A stretch of 64,000 nucleotides of DNA from JTS-RE37 sp963756115 (GCA_963756115.1 CAVWMN010000010.1:1550001-1614000); one strand, 5' to 3'. Counted from the first letter of the stretch, positions 54,166 through 62,693 are shown. The notes: generated by a model from the letters alone, not told the origin. Translations and numbers: made by a program.

Positions 54166-55122
54166 ATGAAAAAATATGTAGACCAGGGCAAAAATGATAC
54201 CCGGAGTGGATATGGAGACGCCATGACAGAACTGGGGAGGACCCACCCGAGGGTGGTGGCGCTATGTGCAGACCTTGTTGGTTCCCTGAAGATCCAGGAT
54301 TTCATAGATGAGAACCCGGAACGGTTTTTCCAGGTAGGCATCGCTGAGGCCAATATGATGGGGATTGCAGCCGGACTCACAATTGGGGGCTATATCCCGT
54401 TTACAGGTACTTTTGCGAATTTCTCAACAGGGAGGGTATACGACCAGATACGGCAATCCATTGCCTATTCCGGAAAGAATGTAAAAATATGTGCCTCCCA
54501 TGCCGGGGTCACCCTGGGGGAAGACGGGGCCACGCATCAGATCCTTGAAGATATTGGAATGATGAAGATGCTTCCCGGCATGACGGTAATCAATCCGTGC
54601 GACTATAACCAGACAAAGGCAGCAACTCTGGCAATTGCCGATTACGAAGGCCCGGTATACCTGCGGTTCGGCAGGCCCAAAGTAGCAAACTTTACCCCTG
54701 TTGACCAGAAATTTGAGATCGGGAAGGCCGTCATGCTGAATGAAGGCACGGATGTGACCATAGTGGCTACCGGCCATTTGGTATGGCAATCCTTAATTGC
54801 TGCTGAAAACCTTGAAAAGCAGGGGATTTCCGTAGAAGTCATCAACATTCATACTATTAAGCCCCTGGATGAGGCTGCGGTTATAAAGTCAGTTAAAAAA
54901 ACAGGATGTATCGTTTCTGCGGAAGAGCACAATTTTTTGGGTGGCCTGGGCGAAAGCATTGCCCGGACCCTTGCGACACACCATCCTACCCCCCAGGAAT
55001 TTGTTGCTACCCAGGATACCTTCGGGGAAAGTGGCACGCCTGAACTCCTCATGGCAAAATACGGGTTAGACAATACTGCCATAGAAAGGTCCGTTTCAAA
55101 TGTGCTAAAAAGAAAGGCATAG
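54166..55122 (+). CDS. Transketolase, C-terminal subunit
   Basis: 318 residues from ATG 54166 (MKKYVDQGKNDTRSGYGDAM); earlier starts add only a weak leader. Pyrimidine domain: NPERFFQVGIAEANMMGIAAG (catalytic Glu in IAEANM), ICASHAGVTLGEDGATHQ, PVYLRFGRP; C-domain VINIHTIKPLDEAA. Forms the active site with the upstream subunit. Confidence 0.95.
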   Translation: MKKYVDQGKNDTRSGYGDAMTELGRTHPRVVALCADLVGSLKIQDFIDENPERFFQVGIAEANMMGIAAGLTIGGYIPFTGTFANFSTGRVYDQIRQSIAYSGKNVKICASHAGVTLGEDGATHQILEDIGMMKMLPGMTVINPCDYNQTKAATLAIADYEGPVYLRFGRPKVANFTPVDQKFEIGKAVMLNEGTDVTIVATGHLVWQSLIAAENLEKQGISVEVINIHTIKPLDEAAVIKSVKKTGCIVSAEEHNFLGGLGESIARTLATHHPTPQEFVATQDTFGESGTPELLMAKYGLDNTAIERSVSNVLKRKA

Positions 55123-55179
55123 CGGATCATTTTTGATTTTCGCATATCCTATCTTCGAGTTACAAAAAATGAACACATT

Positions 55180-55767
55180 ATGAAGAAAATAATTTTTACC
55201 GTGGCTTTTGCTGTCATGAGTATGGCCACATTTGCACAATCCGGATCAGGATTCGGAATTAAGGGAGGTCTAAATTACAGCGCTAACGGCGACTATTTTG
55301 AATCTATAGGGGAAGCGGCCAAGTATCCGGAAAGGAATGTAGGATACCATCTCGGGATTTTCGGTAAACTGGGGGGTAAGATCTACTTCAGGCCTGAAGT
55401 TATCTTTACCAGAACCAAATCCGATTATGACGGGGATAAATTTGATATGAGCAAGCTCGACGCGCCCTTGTTGGTCGGGATCAATGTTATTGGACCGGTT
55501 AATGTATTTGCAGGGCCGGCATTCCAGTATATCCTCAACAGTGATTTTGACGGTATATCCATTGACCGGGTTGAAAATGATTTTACCGTGGGCCTCAACA
55601 TTGGCGCAGGGTTGGATTTAGGAAAACTGGGGGTTGATGTCCGGTACGAACGCGGATTTAGTGAGAACGAAGCCCGTTTTATCAATACCAATATCACCAC
55701 CGTTGGGGAAAGCAGGATCGATACCCGCCCTGACCAGATCATCCTTAGTCTATCGTTGGCCTTATAA
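55180..55767 (+). CDS. Outer membrane beta-barrel protein
   Basis: 195 residues. Signal peptide KIIFTVAFAVMSMATFAQ, then amphipathic strands with GFGIKGGLNYS and a C-terminal LGKLGVDVRYERGF ... QIILSLSLAL. Eight-stranded OmpW/porin-family type. Function unknown. Followed by a terminator. Confidence 0.88.
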   Translation: MKKIIFTVAFAVMSMATFAQSGSGFGIKGGLNYSANGDYFESIGEAAKYPERNVGYHLGIFGKLGGKIYFRPEVIFTRTKSDYDGDKFDMSKLDAPLLVGINVIGPVNVFAGPAFQYILNSDFDGISIDRVENDFTVGLNIGAGLDLGKLGVDVRYERGFSENEARFINTNITTVGESRIDTRPDQIILSLSLAL

Positions 55768-55787
55768 CCGTGATTTAAAGACAGTTT

Positions 55788-55820
55788 AAAGCCCTGGAGT
55801 TTCTTCAGGGCTTTTTTTTA
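55788..55820 (+). terminator. Rho-independent terminator after outer membrane protein
   Basis: AGCCCTG / CAGGGCT with loop GAGTTTCTT, then T-run. Also marks the edge of a repeat-rich non-coding stretch. Confidence 0.9.
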
Positions 55821-56080
55821 TTCCAATCGTTTAACGATGAAGTCGCGGTTATTCGGGGCACCCGTTAACTGCAGGAGCAGGCAGCCGGAGTCCCTGACAG
55901 AACAAGATAGGGATAAGAAACCAGCAGGCGTTTTTTTGCCTGCGCTTCGGTTGCGCTCGGCCTGACGAAAGAACTGCCCCATGATCAGTTCTTCTTCTCT
56001 CAGGCCAAGGATGCAGGAGGTAACAGTGAATAGTAATCTGCGAACAGTGAGCAGTAAACAGGATGAGCTTGCCCGTGGGA

Positions 56081-56114
56081 GCCCTTCACCTTTCGCAGCC
56101 CTTCACCTTTCGCA
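56081..56114 (+). repeat. 17-base tandem direct repeat, two copies
   Basis: GCCCTTCACCTTTCGCA at 56081-56097 and 56098-56114, then a partial GCCCTCACG. Perfect copies; related to the ACCCTTCGCAGCC segment inside the larger repeat. Confidence 0.9.
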
Positions 56115-56214
56115 GCCCTCACGAAGAAAGCTGAAAAAGCAGCTGCACAAACCACTGACGAAGAAAGGATCTAAACCGCTTGTTCTTTGCAGCAGGTCCC
56201 GCGAACTTAAGAAC

Positions 56215-56803
56215 GGGGCGGGCTTGAGACCCCGGGACCGATACCCGTATTTGATAATATTCTCATTTAAGTTAACAGGTGGAATCTGCGGTGCTTGCCC
56301 TCCAAAGCCATGAGCGAAGGAGGGGCCGTAGCAGTCCGCAGTGCGTGCCCTCCTAATCTTTTCACCCTTCGCAGCCATGGGACCAGGAAGCAGTAAATGT
56401 GCGTAAAGTCGGAAGCTCTGGCATGACAAGAAGCTTCTTAACTTAATCCTGCCTACTAATTTGCATGTTTTTTGCAGTATATTCCTGTAACTTTAAAAAG
56501 GGGCGGGCTTGAGACCCCGGGACCGATACCTGTATTTGATAATATTCTCATTTAAGTTAACAAGTGGAATCTGTGGTGCTTGCCCTCCAAAGCCATGAGC
56601 GAAGGAGGGGCCGTAGCAGTCCGCAGTGCGTGCCCTCCTAATCTTTTCACCCTTCGCAGCCATGGGACCAGGAAGCAGTAAATGTGCGTAAAGTCGGAAG
56701 CTCTGGCATGACAAGAAGCTTCTTAACTTAATCCTGCCTACTAATTTGCATGTTTTTTGCAGTATATTCCTGTAACTTTAAAAAGGGGCGGGGTTGAGAC
56801 CCC
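56215..56803 (+). repeat. 285-base tandem repeat, two full units and the start of a third
   Basis: Unit 1 56215-56499, unit 2 56500-56784, third unit start 56785-56803 (GGGGCGGGGTTGAGACCCC). The units start GGGGCGGGCTTGAGACCCC and differ at only a few places (CCCGTAT/CCTGTAT, CAGGTGGAATCTGCGG/CAAGTGGAATCTGTGG). Inside is a hairpin AGGAGGG...CCCTCCT. No coding function is apparent; the two long minus-strand frames translate the same repeat. Confidence 0.92.
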
Positions 56804-56975
56804 AGGCACAGATCGGGTCTTTGGAAAAGCGCCATTGTGAGTATGGCCAGCAGCAATCAATTGTCCTTCTATGCTTTTCAGTTAAGCCAACCCGTTTTTC
56901 GCATTTCGTAAGTTGTACTTCGTTCCTTGATCAGACGATCAGGTATGCCAATTTAGCGGTTATGCTTCATGCCAT

Positions 56976-57914
56976 TTATAGATTGTCATTGTCCAGGTAG
57001 TCGGGCGTACCATCGTTATCACTGTCGGGAAACGAAATGTTACCCTCGGCATCAATGGTGATTTCCTCCCGGGTCGGGATCCCGTCGTTGTCATCATCCG
57101 GATCCAGGTGGTTGTAAAGCGGGCCTAATTGAGAGAAATCCTCGTCTGTATTATCATTGTTCAGATTCCCGTCACCATCCAGGTCTTCCAGTATGGAAGG
57201 AATCCCATCCTGGTCGTAATCCGTGTTCTCCCTATAACTGAGCACATCTATCTTGAAGACAATGGGACTATAGGCTGGGATTCCGGATGGGGGCCGGTCA
57301 AAATAAGCGAGTCCGGATGGAATAAAGATCATCCCGATACCATAATTTTCAAATCGCACGGTGCCATCTCCATTTTCAAATGGGCCCTCCCCTGTTTTAT
57401 AATTTATTATACCATTGCCGTATCCCCTTACAGTGTTGGAAAGGTATTGGTTGACGGGGGTGTTGGCAGCGTCAAATAAACTGCCGTCAAGGAGGGATCC
57501 TTCATACTGCAGTACCGTATAATCGCCTATAGTTGGACTTCCGCCAACCCCTTCCCTCGCTGTCAAATGGTAAAGGGTATGTGGTACCTCCTCCCCGTCT
57601 GTACGGCCGAAAGAGGATGATTCTATGGTAATGGACTGGGTTTCCACCTGTTCGCTTAACGGCGTTTTGCCGGCATTCTCACCAGCTAGTGTATCGATCT
57701 TTATTTTATAGTCAAAATCTGCAGGCGGGTTGGCAAATTCCTCGTAATTGTAGAAATGGGTTTCCAGGTAAGCCTTGATTTCGGCATCATCTTCCGCTGC
57801 CACTTCACTAAGGGCCCGGGGAGGGATCTCCACCGGGTCCGGACCGTCATCTTTTTTACAGGATAACAGGGTGATAATCAATCCGGTTACAAGTATCCCT
57901 TTATTCATTCGCAT
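56976..57914 (-). CDS. FKBP-type peptidyl-prolyl isomerase lipoprotein with calcium-binding repeats
   Basis: 312 residues. Lipoprotein signal GLIITLLSCKKDD. A FKBP-like domain follows at about 135-235 (YTVLQYEGSLLDGSLFDAA, GEGPFENGDGTVRFENYGIG, MIFIPSGLAYF, APIVFKIDVLSY-like IVFKIDVLSY). The C-terminus has thrombospondin type 3 (TSP3) calcium repeats: DQDGIPSILEDLDGDGN, DPDDDNDGIPTREE, DSDNDGTPDYLDNDN. FKBP plus TSP3 occurs in Bacteroidota surface proteins. Outer membrane anchored, perhaps a folding helper. Confidence 0.9.
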   Translation of the reverse strand: MRMNKGILVTGLIITLLSCKKDDGPDPVEIPPRALSEVAAEDDAEIKAYLETHFYNYEEFANPPADFDYKIKIDTLAGENAGKTPLSEQVETQSITIESSSFGRTDGEEVPHTLYHLTAREGVGGSPTIGDYTVLQYEGSLLDGSLFDAANTPVNQYLSNTVRGYGNGIINYKTGEGPFENGDGTVRFENYGIGMIFIPSGLAYFDRPPSGIPAYSPIVFKIDVLSYRENTDYDQDGIPSILEDLDGDGNLNNDNTDEDFSQLGPLYNHLDPDDDNDGIPTREEITIDAEGNISFPDSDNDGTPDYLDNDNL

Positions 57915-57991
57915 AGCTTTTCTTTAGAAGCCCGCAAGATACAATTTTCCCCTATTTTTGTGGAAGGACTTAACAAAGTATTTTAAAACAG

Positions 57992-58396
57992 ATGCGCGTA
58001 GACAAGTACTTATGGGCCACCCGGTATTTCAAGACACGAAACCAGGCAACAACTGCCTGTAAAAAGGGCCATATCCAAATCAACGGGCAGGCGGCCAAGC
58101 CGTCCAGGGAGATCTACCCAACAGATAAACTCAGGATTCGCAAGGACCAGACCTATTATGAACTGACGGTCCTGGACATCCCGCCCAGCCGGGTAAGCGC
58201 TAAACTGGTGGATATTTACAGAAAAGATACCACCTCAGCCGAGGCATTGGAACATCAGCAATTATCCAAATTAACCCGGGAACTTTACCGTAAAAAAGGT
58301 ACCGGTAGGCCTACCAAAAAAGACCGGAGGGAAATTGAGGGTTATTTGGAAAACCCGGAGGAAAACACGGAAGTTGAAAAGGGTTCCCCCGAATAA
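57992..58396 (+). CDS. S4 domain RNA-binding protein (Hsp15-like)
   Basis: 134 residues. S4 domain MRVDKYLWATRYFKTRNQAT then CKKGHIQINGQAAKPSREIYP, followed by a charged helix-rich tail (KGTGRPTKKDRREIEGYL). Hsp15 binds stalled 50S subunits with nascent chains. Starts right after the FKBP promoter region. Confidence 0.92.
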   Translation: MRVDKYLWATRYFKTRNQATTACKKGHIQINGQAAKPSREIYPTDKLRIRKDQTYYELTVLDIPPSRVSAKLVDIYRKDTTSAEALEHQQLSKLTRELYRKKGTGRPTKKDRREIEGYLENPEENTEVEKGSPE

Positions 58397-58440
58397 CAGC
58401 TATATCTCTCCGGGATGGAAAATGATACCAAACTGTTTTT

Positions 58441-58448
58441 TATCTTTG
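58441..58448 (+). promoter_or_regulatory. -7 element of the phosphoribosyltransferase gene
   Basis: TATCTTTG matches TAnnTTTG, 18 bases before the ATG at 58467. The -33 side shows no clear TTTG, so strength is uncertain. It supports the short start for this gene. Confidence 0.4.
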
Positions 58449-58466
58449 GTGGGAAATCAATTGATT

Positions 58467-58964
58467 ATGCAGCATCAAATCCTAACCCATGAGCAAATCC
58501 AGCACAAAATCAGGCGTATTGCCTATCAGATCTATGAAGCCAATGTGGAGGAGAAACACCTGGTGATAGCAGGGATTGATGGGGGCGGCCTGAAATTTGC
58601 AAAGAAGATACAAACCGTCCTTCAAAAAATCACGAATGCTGAAGTGATCCTCTGCAAGGTTATGATGGATAAAGGTGACCCATTGAAAAGCGGTGTGACC
58701 ACCTCCATTCCGGAGGCGGAATATGCCAACCGTTCTGTGGTCCTTGTGGATGATGTATTGAATTCGGGTACCACGCTGATATACGGGGTACATCATTTTC
58801 TCCGGACGCCTTTGAAACAATTAAAGACTGCCGTACTGGTGAACCGTAATCATAAGAAGTACCCGGTAAAAGCTGATTATAAAGGAATTTCCCTCTCAAC
58901 CTCCCTCCATGAACATATCAAGGTGGAATTCATGGGCCGCAACGACGCTGTGTACCTTAACTAG
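58467..58964 (+). CDS. Phosphoribosyltransferase family protein (PyrR-like)
   Basis: 165 residues from ATG 58467 (the frame extends upstream to 58335 but overlaps the S4 gene). PRPP-binding motif SVVLVDDVLNSGTTLIYGV. The size and sequence resemble the PyrR/adenine PRTase group in Bacteroidota, but no specificity can be told. Its stop TAG (58962-58964) overlaps the aroK stop on the other strand. Confidence 0.9.
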   Translation: MQHQILTHEQIQHKIRRIAYQIYEANVEEKHLVIAGIDGGGLKFAKKIQTVLQKITNAEVILCKVMMDKGDPLKSGVTTSIPEAEYANRSVVLVDDVLNSGTTLIYGVHHFLRTPLKQLKTAVLVNRNHKKYPVKADYKGISLSTSLHEHIKVEFMGRNDAVYLN

Positions 58965-59476
58965 GAAACTATTTTTCTGATCGCTGCAACGATGGTTTCG
59001 CCCGATTTACCATTACATGAAATGGTATGGTTAGCCCGGGAGTAGCAGTGGCTTCTTTCAAACAAATGCTTACCGATGAAATCCGGCATTTCCTTCGCAC
59101 TGAGATGGCTTATAATGGGCCGGTGCTCCTTTTCTTTATATAGCCTCCGTATCAGTTCGGGAATGGACAGCTTGAGGTAGATAACATGGTCTGCCTGCTG
59201 CAGCATCAGGTCCATATTACCGCTGTAACAAGGGGTCCCGCCACCTGTAGCCAGCACCATATCGGAATTGGATTTCAACAGTTTTTTCAGGAACTTATGT
59301 TCGCTTTTCCTGAAGAAGAGTTCTCCTTTTTCAGAGAAGATAGTGGCGATTGATGCATCCAATTTATGTGAAATATAGTCGTCCAGATCTATAAATTCTA
59401 GCTGGCTTGCAGCAGCCAAAAGCTTTCCAACAGTGGATTTGCCACTACCCATATACCCGACCAGGACGATTTTCAT
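58961..59476 (-). CDS. aroK: Shikimate kinase
   Basis: 171 residues. P-loop VGYMGSGKSTVGKLLA, substrate-binding FIDLDDYISHKL, and VLATGGGTPCYSG (GGGT). Phosphorylates shikimate in aromatic amino acid synthesis. Convergent with the phosphoribosyltransferase; their stop codons overlap. Confidence 0.95.
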   Translation of the reverse strand: MKIVLVGYMGSGKSTVGKLLAAASQLEFIDLDDYISHKLDASIATIFSEKGELFFRKSEHKFLKKLLKSNSDMVLATGGGTPCYSGNMDLMLQQADHVIYLKLSIPELIRRLYKEKEHRPIISHLSAKEMPDFIGKHLFERSHCYSRANHTISCNGKSGETIVAAIRKIVS

Positions 59477-59571
59477 GATTTTAATTTGCGTAAAATTGGA
59501 AGAAAATTAAACGATTTCAAAGAAAAGGTAAATTTATCCGCAAATGGGCTAGAAAAGTAAATTAATGATAT

Positions 59572-59579
59572 TATATTTG
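59572..59579 (+). promoter_or_regulatory. -7 element of tRNA-Lys
   Basis: TATATTTG, full match to TAnnTTTG, 62 bases before the tRNA. Transcription would begin near 59586. A weak -33 side. Confidence 0.5.
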
Positions 59580-59641
59580 CAGCCTCTTGCGCAAATACCC
59601 GCGTATTTATTGAGAAGGATGGCCTTTGTGGCCGCCAAACC

Positions 59642-59717
59642 GACCTGGTAGCTCAGCTGGTAGAGCATCTCCCTTTTAAGGAGAGGGTCCTGGGTTCGAA
59701 TCCCAGCCAGGTCACCA
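59642..59717 (+). tRNA. tRNA-Lys (anticodon TTT)
   Basis: GACCTGG acceptor stem pairs with CCAGGTC; D-arm GCTC/GAGC; anticodon stem TCTCC/GGAGA around CTTTTAA with anticodon TTT; T-arm CTGGG-TTCGAAT-CCCAG. Encoded CCA at 59715-59717. Standard structure. Confidence 0.97.
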
Positions 59718-59726
59718 GAGAAAGTA

Positions 59727-59755
59727 AAACCCACCATTTTATGGTGGGTTTTTGT
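59727..59755 (+). terminator. Rho-independent terminator of tRNA-Lys
   Basis: AAACCCACCAT-TTT-ATGGTGGGTTT perfect 11-base stem, followed by TTG-TTTT. Ends the tRNA transcript. Confidence 0.9.
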
Positions 59756-59828
59756 TTTATCAAAATCCCAGGCTTGCCTGAGGATTTTGATAAAATAAAA
59801 GCCCGCAACCGACAGGTTGCTGGGTTTT
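59755..59828. repeat. Two further large hairpins after tRNA-Lys
   Basis: TTTTATCAAAATCC (59755-59768) pairs perfectly with GGATTTTGATAAAA (59782-59795), with an inner CAGGC-TT-GCCTG, in all about 19 base pairs with one bulge. Then an interrupted stem from AAAAGCCCGCAACC to GGTTGCTGGGTTTT (59797-59828). They sit between the tRNA terminator and a 102-base repeat, and the sequence of the first hairpin is symmetric, so either strand could fold. Confidence 0.75.
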
Positions 59829-59830
59829 AC

Positions 59831-60235
59831 TTTTTGACCTTGGGATCGCTGGGAAAGGCGAGCATCGTGAGCCAATCCCATTCTAACCGGATTCTATTTT
59901 TGATCTTGGGATCGCTGGGAAAGGCGAGCGGAAGCGATCTGCAAATCCACCGCAGCAACTGCGAAGGTGGAGCCAATCCCCATTCTAACCGGATTCCATT
60001 TTTGACCTTGGGATCGCTGGGAAAGGCGAGCGGAAGCGATCTGCAAATCCACCGCGGCAACTGCGAAGGTGGAGCCAATCCCCATTCTGACCGGATTCTA
60101 TTTTTGACCTTGGGATCGCTGGGAAAGGCGAGGGGAAGCGATCTGCAAATCCACCGCAGCAACTGCGAAGGTGGGGCCAATCCCCATTCTAACCGGATTC
60201 CATTATTGACCTTGGGAGCGCTGGGAAATACTACC
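59831..60235 (+). repeat. 102-base tandem repeat after tRNA-Lys
   Basis: Units beginning TTTTTGAYCTTGGGATCGCT: 59831 (short, 66 bases, 36 missing), 59897, 59999, 60101 and a partial fifth unit near 60203 that ends about 60235. Copies differ at a few bases each. Because 102 is divisible by 3, both strands stay open: plus-strand 34-residue units (LTLGSLGKASGSDLQIHR...) and a minus-strand frame. No start signal, signal peptide or known domain; probably non-coding. Confidence 0.88.
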
Positions 60236-60410
60236 CCTTTGCTATCAAATAGTAATCACAACAATAATAGATTTTGTCAATGACTTCTTTTGCAGCATTT
60301 TTTATAAAATACCCTGACTTCTAAATTAAAAATAATCCTCTGTATCGACAGGTGCCCTTTTTTAGGATGGGTCGAAGGCTTAATTTATTTTTATATTCCC
60401 TCCCTTTTTC

Positions 60411-60986
60411 TCAGCTTGCCCATGGTTTGCTGCCTTTCCGATACGGAATGCAGGCCTCGAACCGTCCGGGTAACGGAAGGTAGTTCCGTGCCTGGGTCAT
60501 CCCGATTTCGGAAGAAAAATATCCTGATAGGGTCATCCTTTTGAACAAGTCGAAATAATGCGGTAACCTCGTTTCTCCCACAGCCATTTTTAAACGGTAA
60601 GCCCTTGCCTCCTCATGAATCGTTTGCATGAGCTGCAATCTTTGTTCAGGTTGGGCCTGCTCAAAAGAAGTGGAGAATTTCTGAGAAGACCTTGCATCCA
60701 CTTCATTCAGGCCGTTTAAAAAAACAGCCTGACTTTCCGGAGCCAAACAATCAGCATACATCACCATCATATATCCCCCGATATTAGATGCTTTCGCTCC
60801 CGGGGAAGTTTCGGTCGGCGGTAATAGGGTATCCCCTATTTCATCCAGGAAAGGGATATCGCCCTCCGTCAATGCAGTCCGTACCCGGGGTTTGTATTCA
60901 CAACCCTGCAACAGGCTTACCGAAGGTAACAACAGGGCTCCCCCGGCACTTAATGATACACGTTTTAAAAAGGTATTTCTTTTCAT
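60411..60986 (-). CDS. Gluconate 2-dehydrogenase subunit 3-like exported protein
   Basis: 191 residues. Exported: KRNTFLKRVSLSAGGALLLPSV signal with a lipobox (SLLQGCEYK). GDH subunit 3-type body: DEIGDTLLPPTETSPGAKAS, FKRMTLSGYFSSEIGMTQ (LTLxGYFxSE motif). In the three-subunit dehydrogenases it partners a GMC flavoprotein, which is the gene 9 bases upstream in transcription order. No cytochrome c subunit gene is seen nearby. Confidence 0.9.
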   Translation of the reverse strand: MKRNTFLKRVSLSAGGALLLPSVSLLQGCEYKPRVRTALTEGDIPFLDEIGDTLLPPTETSPGAKASNIGGYMMVMYADCLAPESQAVFLNGLNEVDARSSQKFSTSFEQAQPEQRLQLMQTIHEEARAYRLKMAVGETRLPHYFDLFKRMTLSGYFSSEIGMTQARNYLPLPGRFEACIPYRKGSKPWAS

Positions 60987-60995
60987 GGTCGGCTC

Positions 60996-62693
60996 TCAGA
61001 TGTTCATTTTTTTAAGTTCCTTAACCGCAAAATCCGCAGCCCTGGCTGTCAGGGCCATATATGTCAGCGATGGATTCTGACAGGCACTTGAGGCCATACA
61101 GGCACCATCGGTGACAAACACATTCTCCGCCCCCCATACCTGATTATTTCCGTTCAAAACTGAAGTCCCTGGGTCCCTGCCCATTCGTGCCGTGCCCATC
61201 TCGTGGATGTTCAGGCCAATATTTCGGATTACCTTCCCATCCCTGATATTCCGGAACTTCATTTTATCCAGCATTTCCATTGCCGTTGCAACCATATCCC
61301 TGGTCATTTCGCTTTCGTTTTCCTTATATTCCGCATCGATCTCTAACAGGGGGACTCCCCAGGCGTCCACCTTATCTTTACTAAGTGAGACCTGGTTTTC
61401 GTGGTAGGGGAGGCATTCGCCCATCCCCGTTAACCCGAATTTCCATGGCCCCAACTGGGTCAAATCCGTTTTGAGGGATTCCCCTATAACAGTATTGCTC
61501 AATGCACTCCCGGGGTCACGCGAACCATGACAGGCGTAGGAATACCCCCTTTTGAAATTTTTTTGCAGATCCCTGCCATAGTTCCTGAAACGTGCCAGGT
61601 AGGTGCCCGTCGGGCGCCGTCCATAATAGTATTGATCTTCATATCCCGGGAATTCCCCCTCCACTTTACAATTGTAATTATGGTCCATCAAATTATGCCC
61701 CAGTTCCCCGGATTCGTTGCCCAAGCCATTCGGATGTCTGGAGGAAGTTGAATTCAGTAACAATAGCGTGGAGTTTAGTGTAGATCCATTTACGAAGATA
61801 ATTTTAGCGTAGTATTCGATACTTTCTTTGGTGTTGGCGTCAACGATTCTGACCCCTGTAGCCTTTCCTATTGTATCATCATAGATAATGGATTGAACAA
61901 CAGAGAAAGGCCGGATAATCATGTTTCCGGTTTTTTGAGCAGCTGGAAGTGTGGAGGAATTACTGCTAAAGTAGCCTCCAAACGGACATCCCCGACTACA
62001 TAGGCTTCTGTATTGGCAGGGGCCGCGACCCATATGCCTGGCCGTAAGATTGGCGGTACGGGAAATTACCAAATGCCTGTCGGTATATAATTTGGATAGA
62101 TTTTCTCTGACATGTTTTTCGATGCAGTTCATTTCCATAGGAGGCAGGAACTCACCGTCCGGGATAACCGCAAGGCCGTCTTTGTTGCCACTGATACCTG
62201 CAAATTTTTCGACATAGCTGTACCAGGGAGCTATATCCCTATACCGGATTGGCCAGTCGACCGCAATTCCTTCCCTGGCATTGGCCTCAAAATCGAGGTC
62301 GCTCCATCGTTGCGTCCACCTTGCCCAAAGCAGGGATTTGCCGCCTACCTGGTAACCCCGTATCCAATCAAAAGGTTTTTTCTGCTCGTAGGGATGTTCC
62401 TTGTCCTTTACAAAAAAGTGTTCGGTAGTTTCGTTAAACGCATAACAGCGACTAAGCACCGGGTTTTCTTCCTGTACTTTTAAGGGGATGGTTCCGCGAT
62501 GCTTAAATTCCCAGGGGTGCATGTTTGCAGTAGGGTAATCTTTAGTATGTTCCACCATCCGCCCCCGTTCCAGGATCAAAGTCTTAAGCCCTTTTTCGCA
62601 AAGTTCCTTCGCAGCCCAGCCGCCACTGATGCCGGAACCGATGACAATGGCATCGTACGTGTTCCCCGCAGTTCCTTTTCCGTTTATGTACAT
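60996..62693 (-). CDS. GMC family oxidoreductase (FAD)
   Basis: 565 residues. FAD motif YDAIVIGSGISGGWAAKELC, then ERGRMVEH, GGKSLLWARWTQR and C-terminal NIHEMGTARMGRD and CQNPSLTYMALTARAADFAV; no signal peptide of its own, so it may be carried out by the subunit 3 Tat-like or Sec route. Family members oxidise sugar or polyol hydroxyls, in Bacteroidota often at C3. Pairs with the downstream subunit 3-like gene. Confidence 0.93.
   Translation of the reverse strand: MYINGKGTAGNTYDAIVIGSGISGGWAAKELCEKGLKTLILERGRMVEHTKDYPTANMHPWEFKHRGTIPLKVQEENPVLSRCYAFNETTEHFFVKDKEHPYEQKKPFDWIRGYQVGGKSLLWARWTQRWSDLDFEANAREGIAVDWPIRYRDIAPWYSYVEKFAGISGNKDGLAVIPDGEFLPPMEMNCIEKHVRENLSKLYTDRHLVISRTANLTARHMGRGPCQYRSLCSRGCPFGGYFSSNSSTLPAAQKTGNMIIRPFSVVQSIIYDDTIGKATGVRIVDANTKESIEYYAKIIFVNGSTLNSTLLLLNSTSSRHPNGLGNESGELGHNLMDHNYNCKVEGEFPGYEDQYYYGRRPTGTYLARFRNYGRDLQKNFKRGYSYACHGSRDPGSALSNTVIGESLKTDLTQLGPWKFGLTGMGECLPYHENQVSLSKDKVDAWGVPLLEIDAEYKENESEMTRDMVATAMEMLDKMKFRNIRDGKVIRNIGLNIHEMGTARMGRDPGTSVLNGNNQVWGAENVFVTDGACMASSACQNPSLTYMALTARAADFAVKELKKMNI

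Larger units (their letters stand above)
55821..56975. other. Repeat-rich non-coding interval
   Basis: 1155 bases without a believable gene between the outer membrane protein and the FKBP lipoprotein. Contains a 17-base direct repeat (56081-56114) and a 285-base tandem repeat (56215-56803). Short stretches such as TGCGCTTCGGTTGCGCTCGG (about 55939-55958) look like degenerate inverted repeats. Two minus-strand frames that seem alike (56103-56429 and 56493-56714) are the repeat read twice. Confidence 0.75.

Noticed and set aside
56103..56429. Minus-strand frame resembling a second frame at 56493-56714
   Set aside because: Both are the same 285-base repeat translated twice; no start context or domain.
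56215..56803. CRISPR array
   Set aside because: Repeat unit of 285 bases with no short repeat-spacer pattern and no cas genes.
59549..59881. Minus-strand frame with GIRTQDPLLKREMLYQLSYQ
   Set aside because: It reads through tRNA-Lys in antisense, a classic false ORF.
59741..60283. Plus-strand repeat protein of 34-residue units and its minus-strand twin (59827-60180)
   Set aside because: Produced by a 102-base non-coding tandem repeat with a period divisible by 3; both strands open equally.
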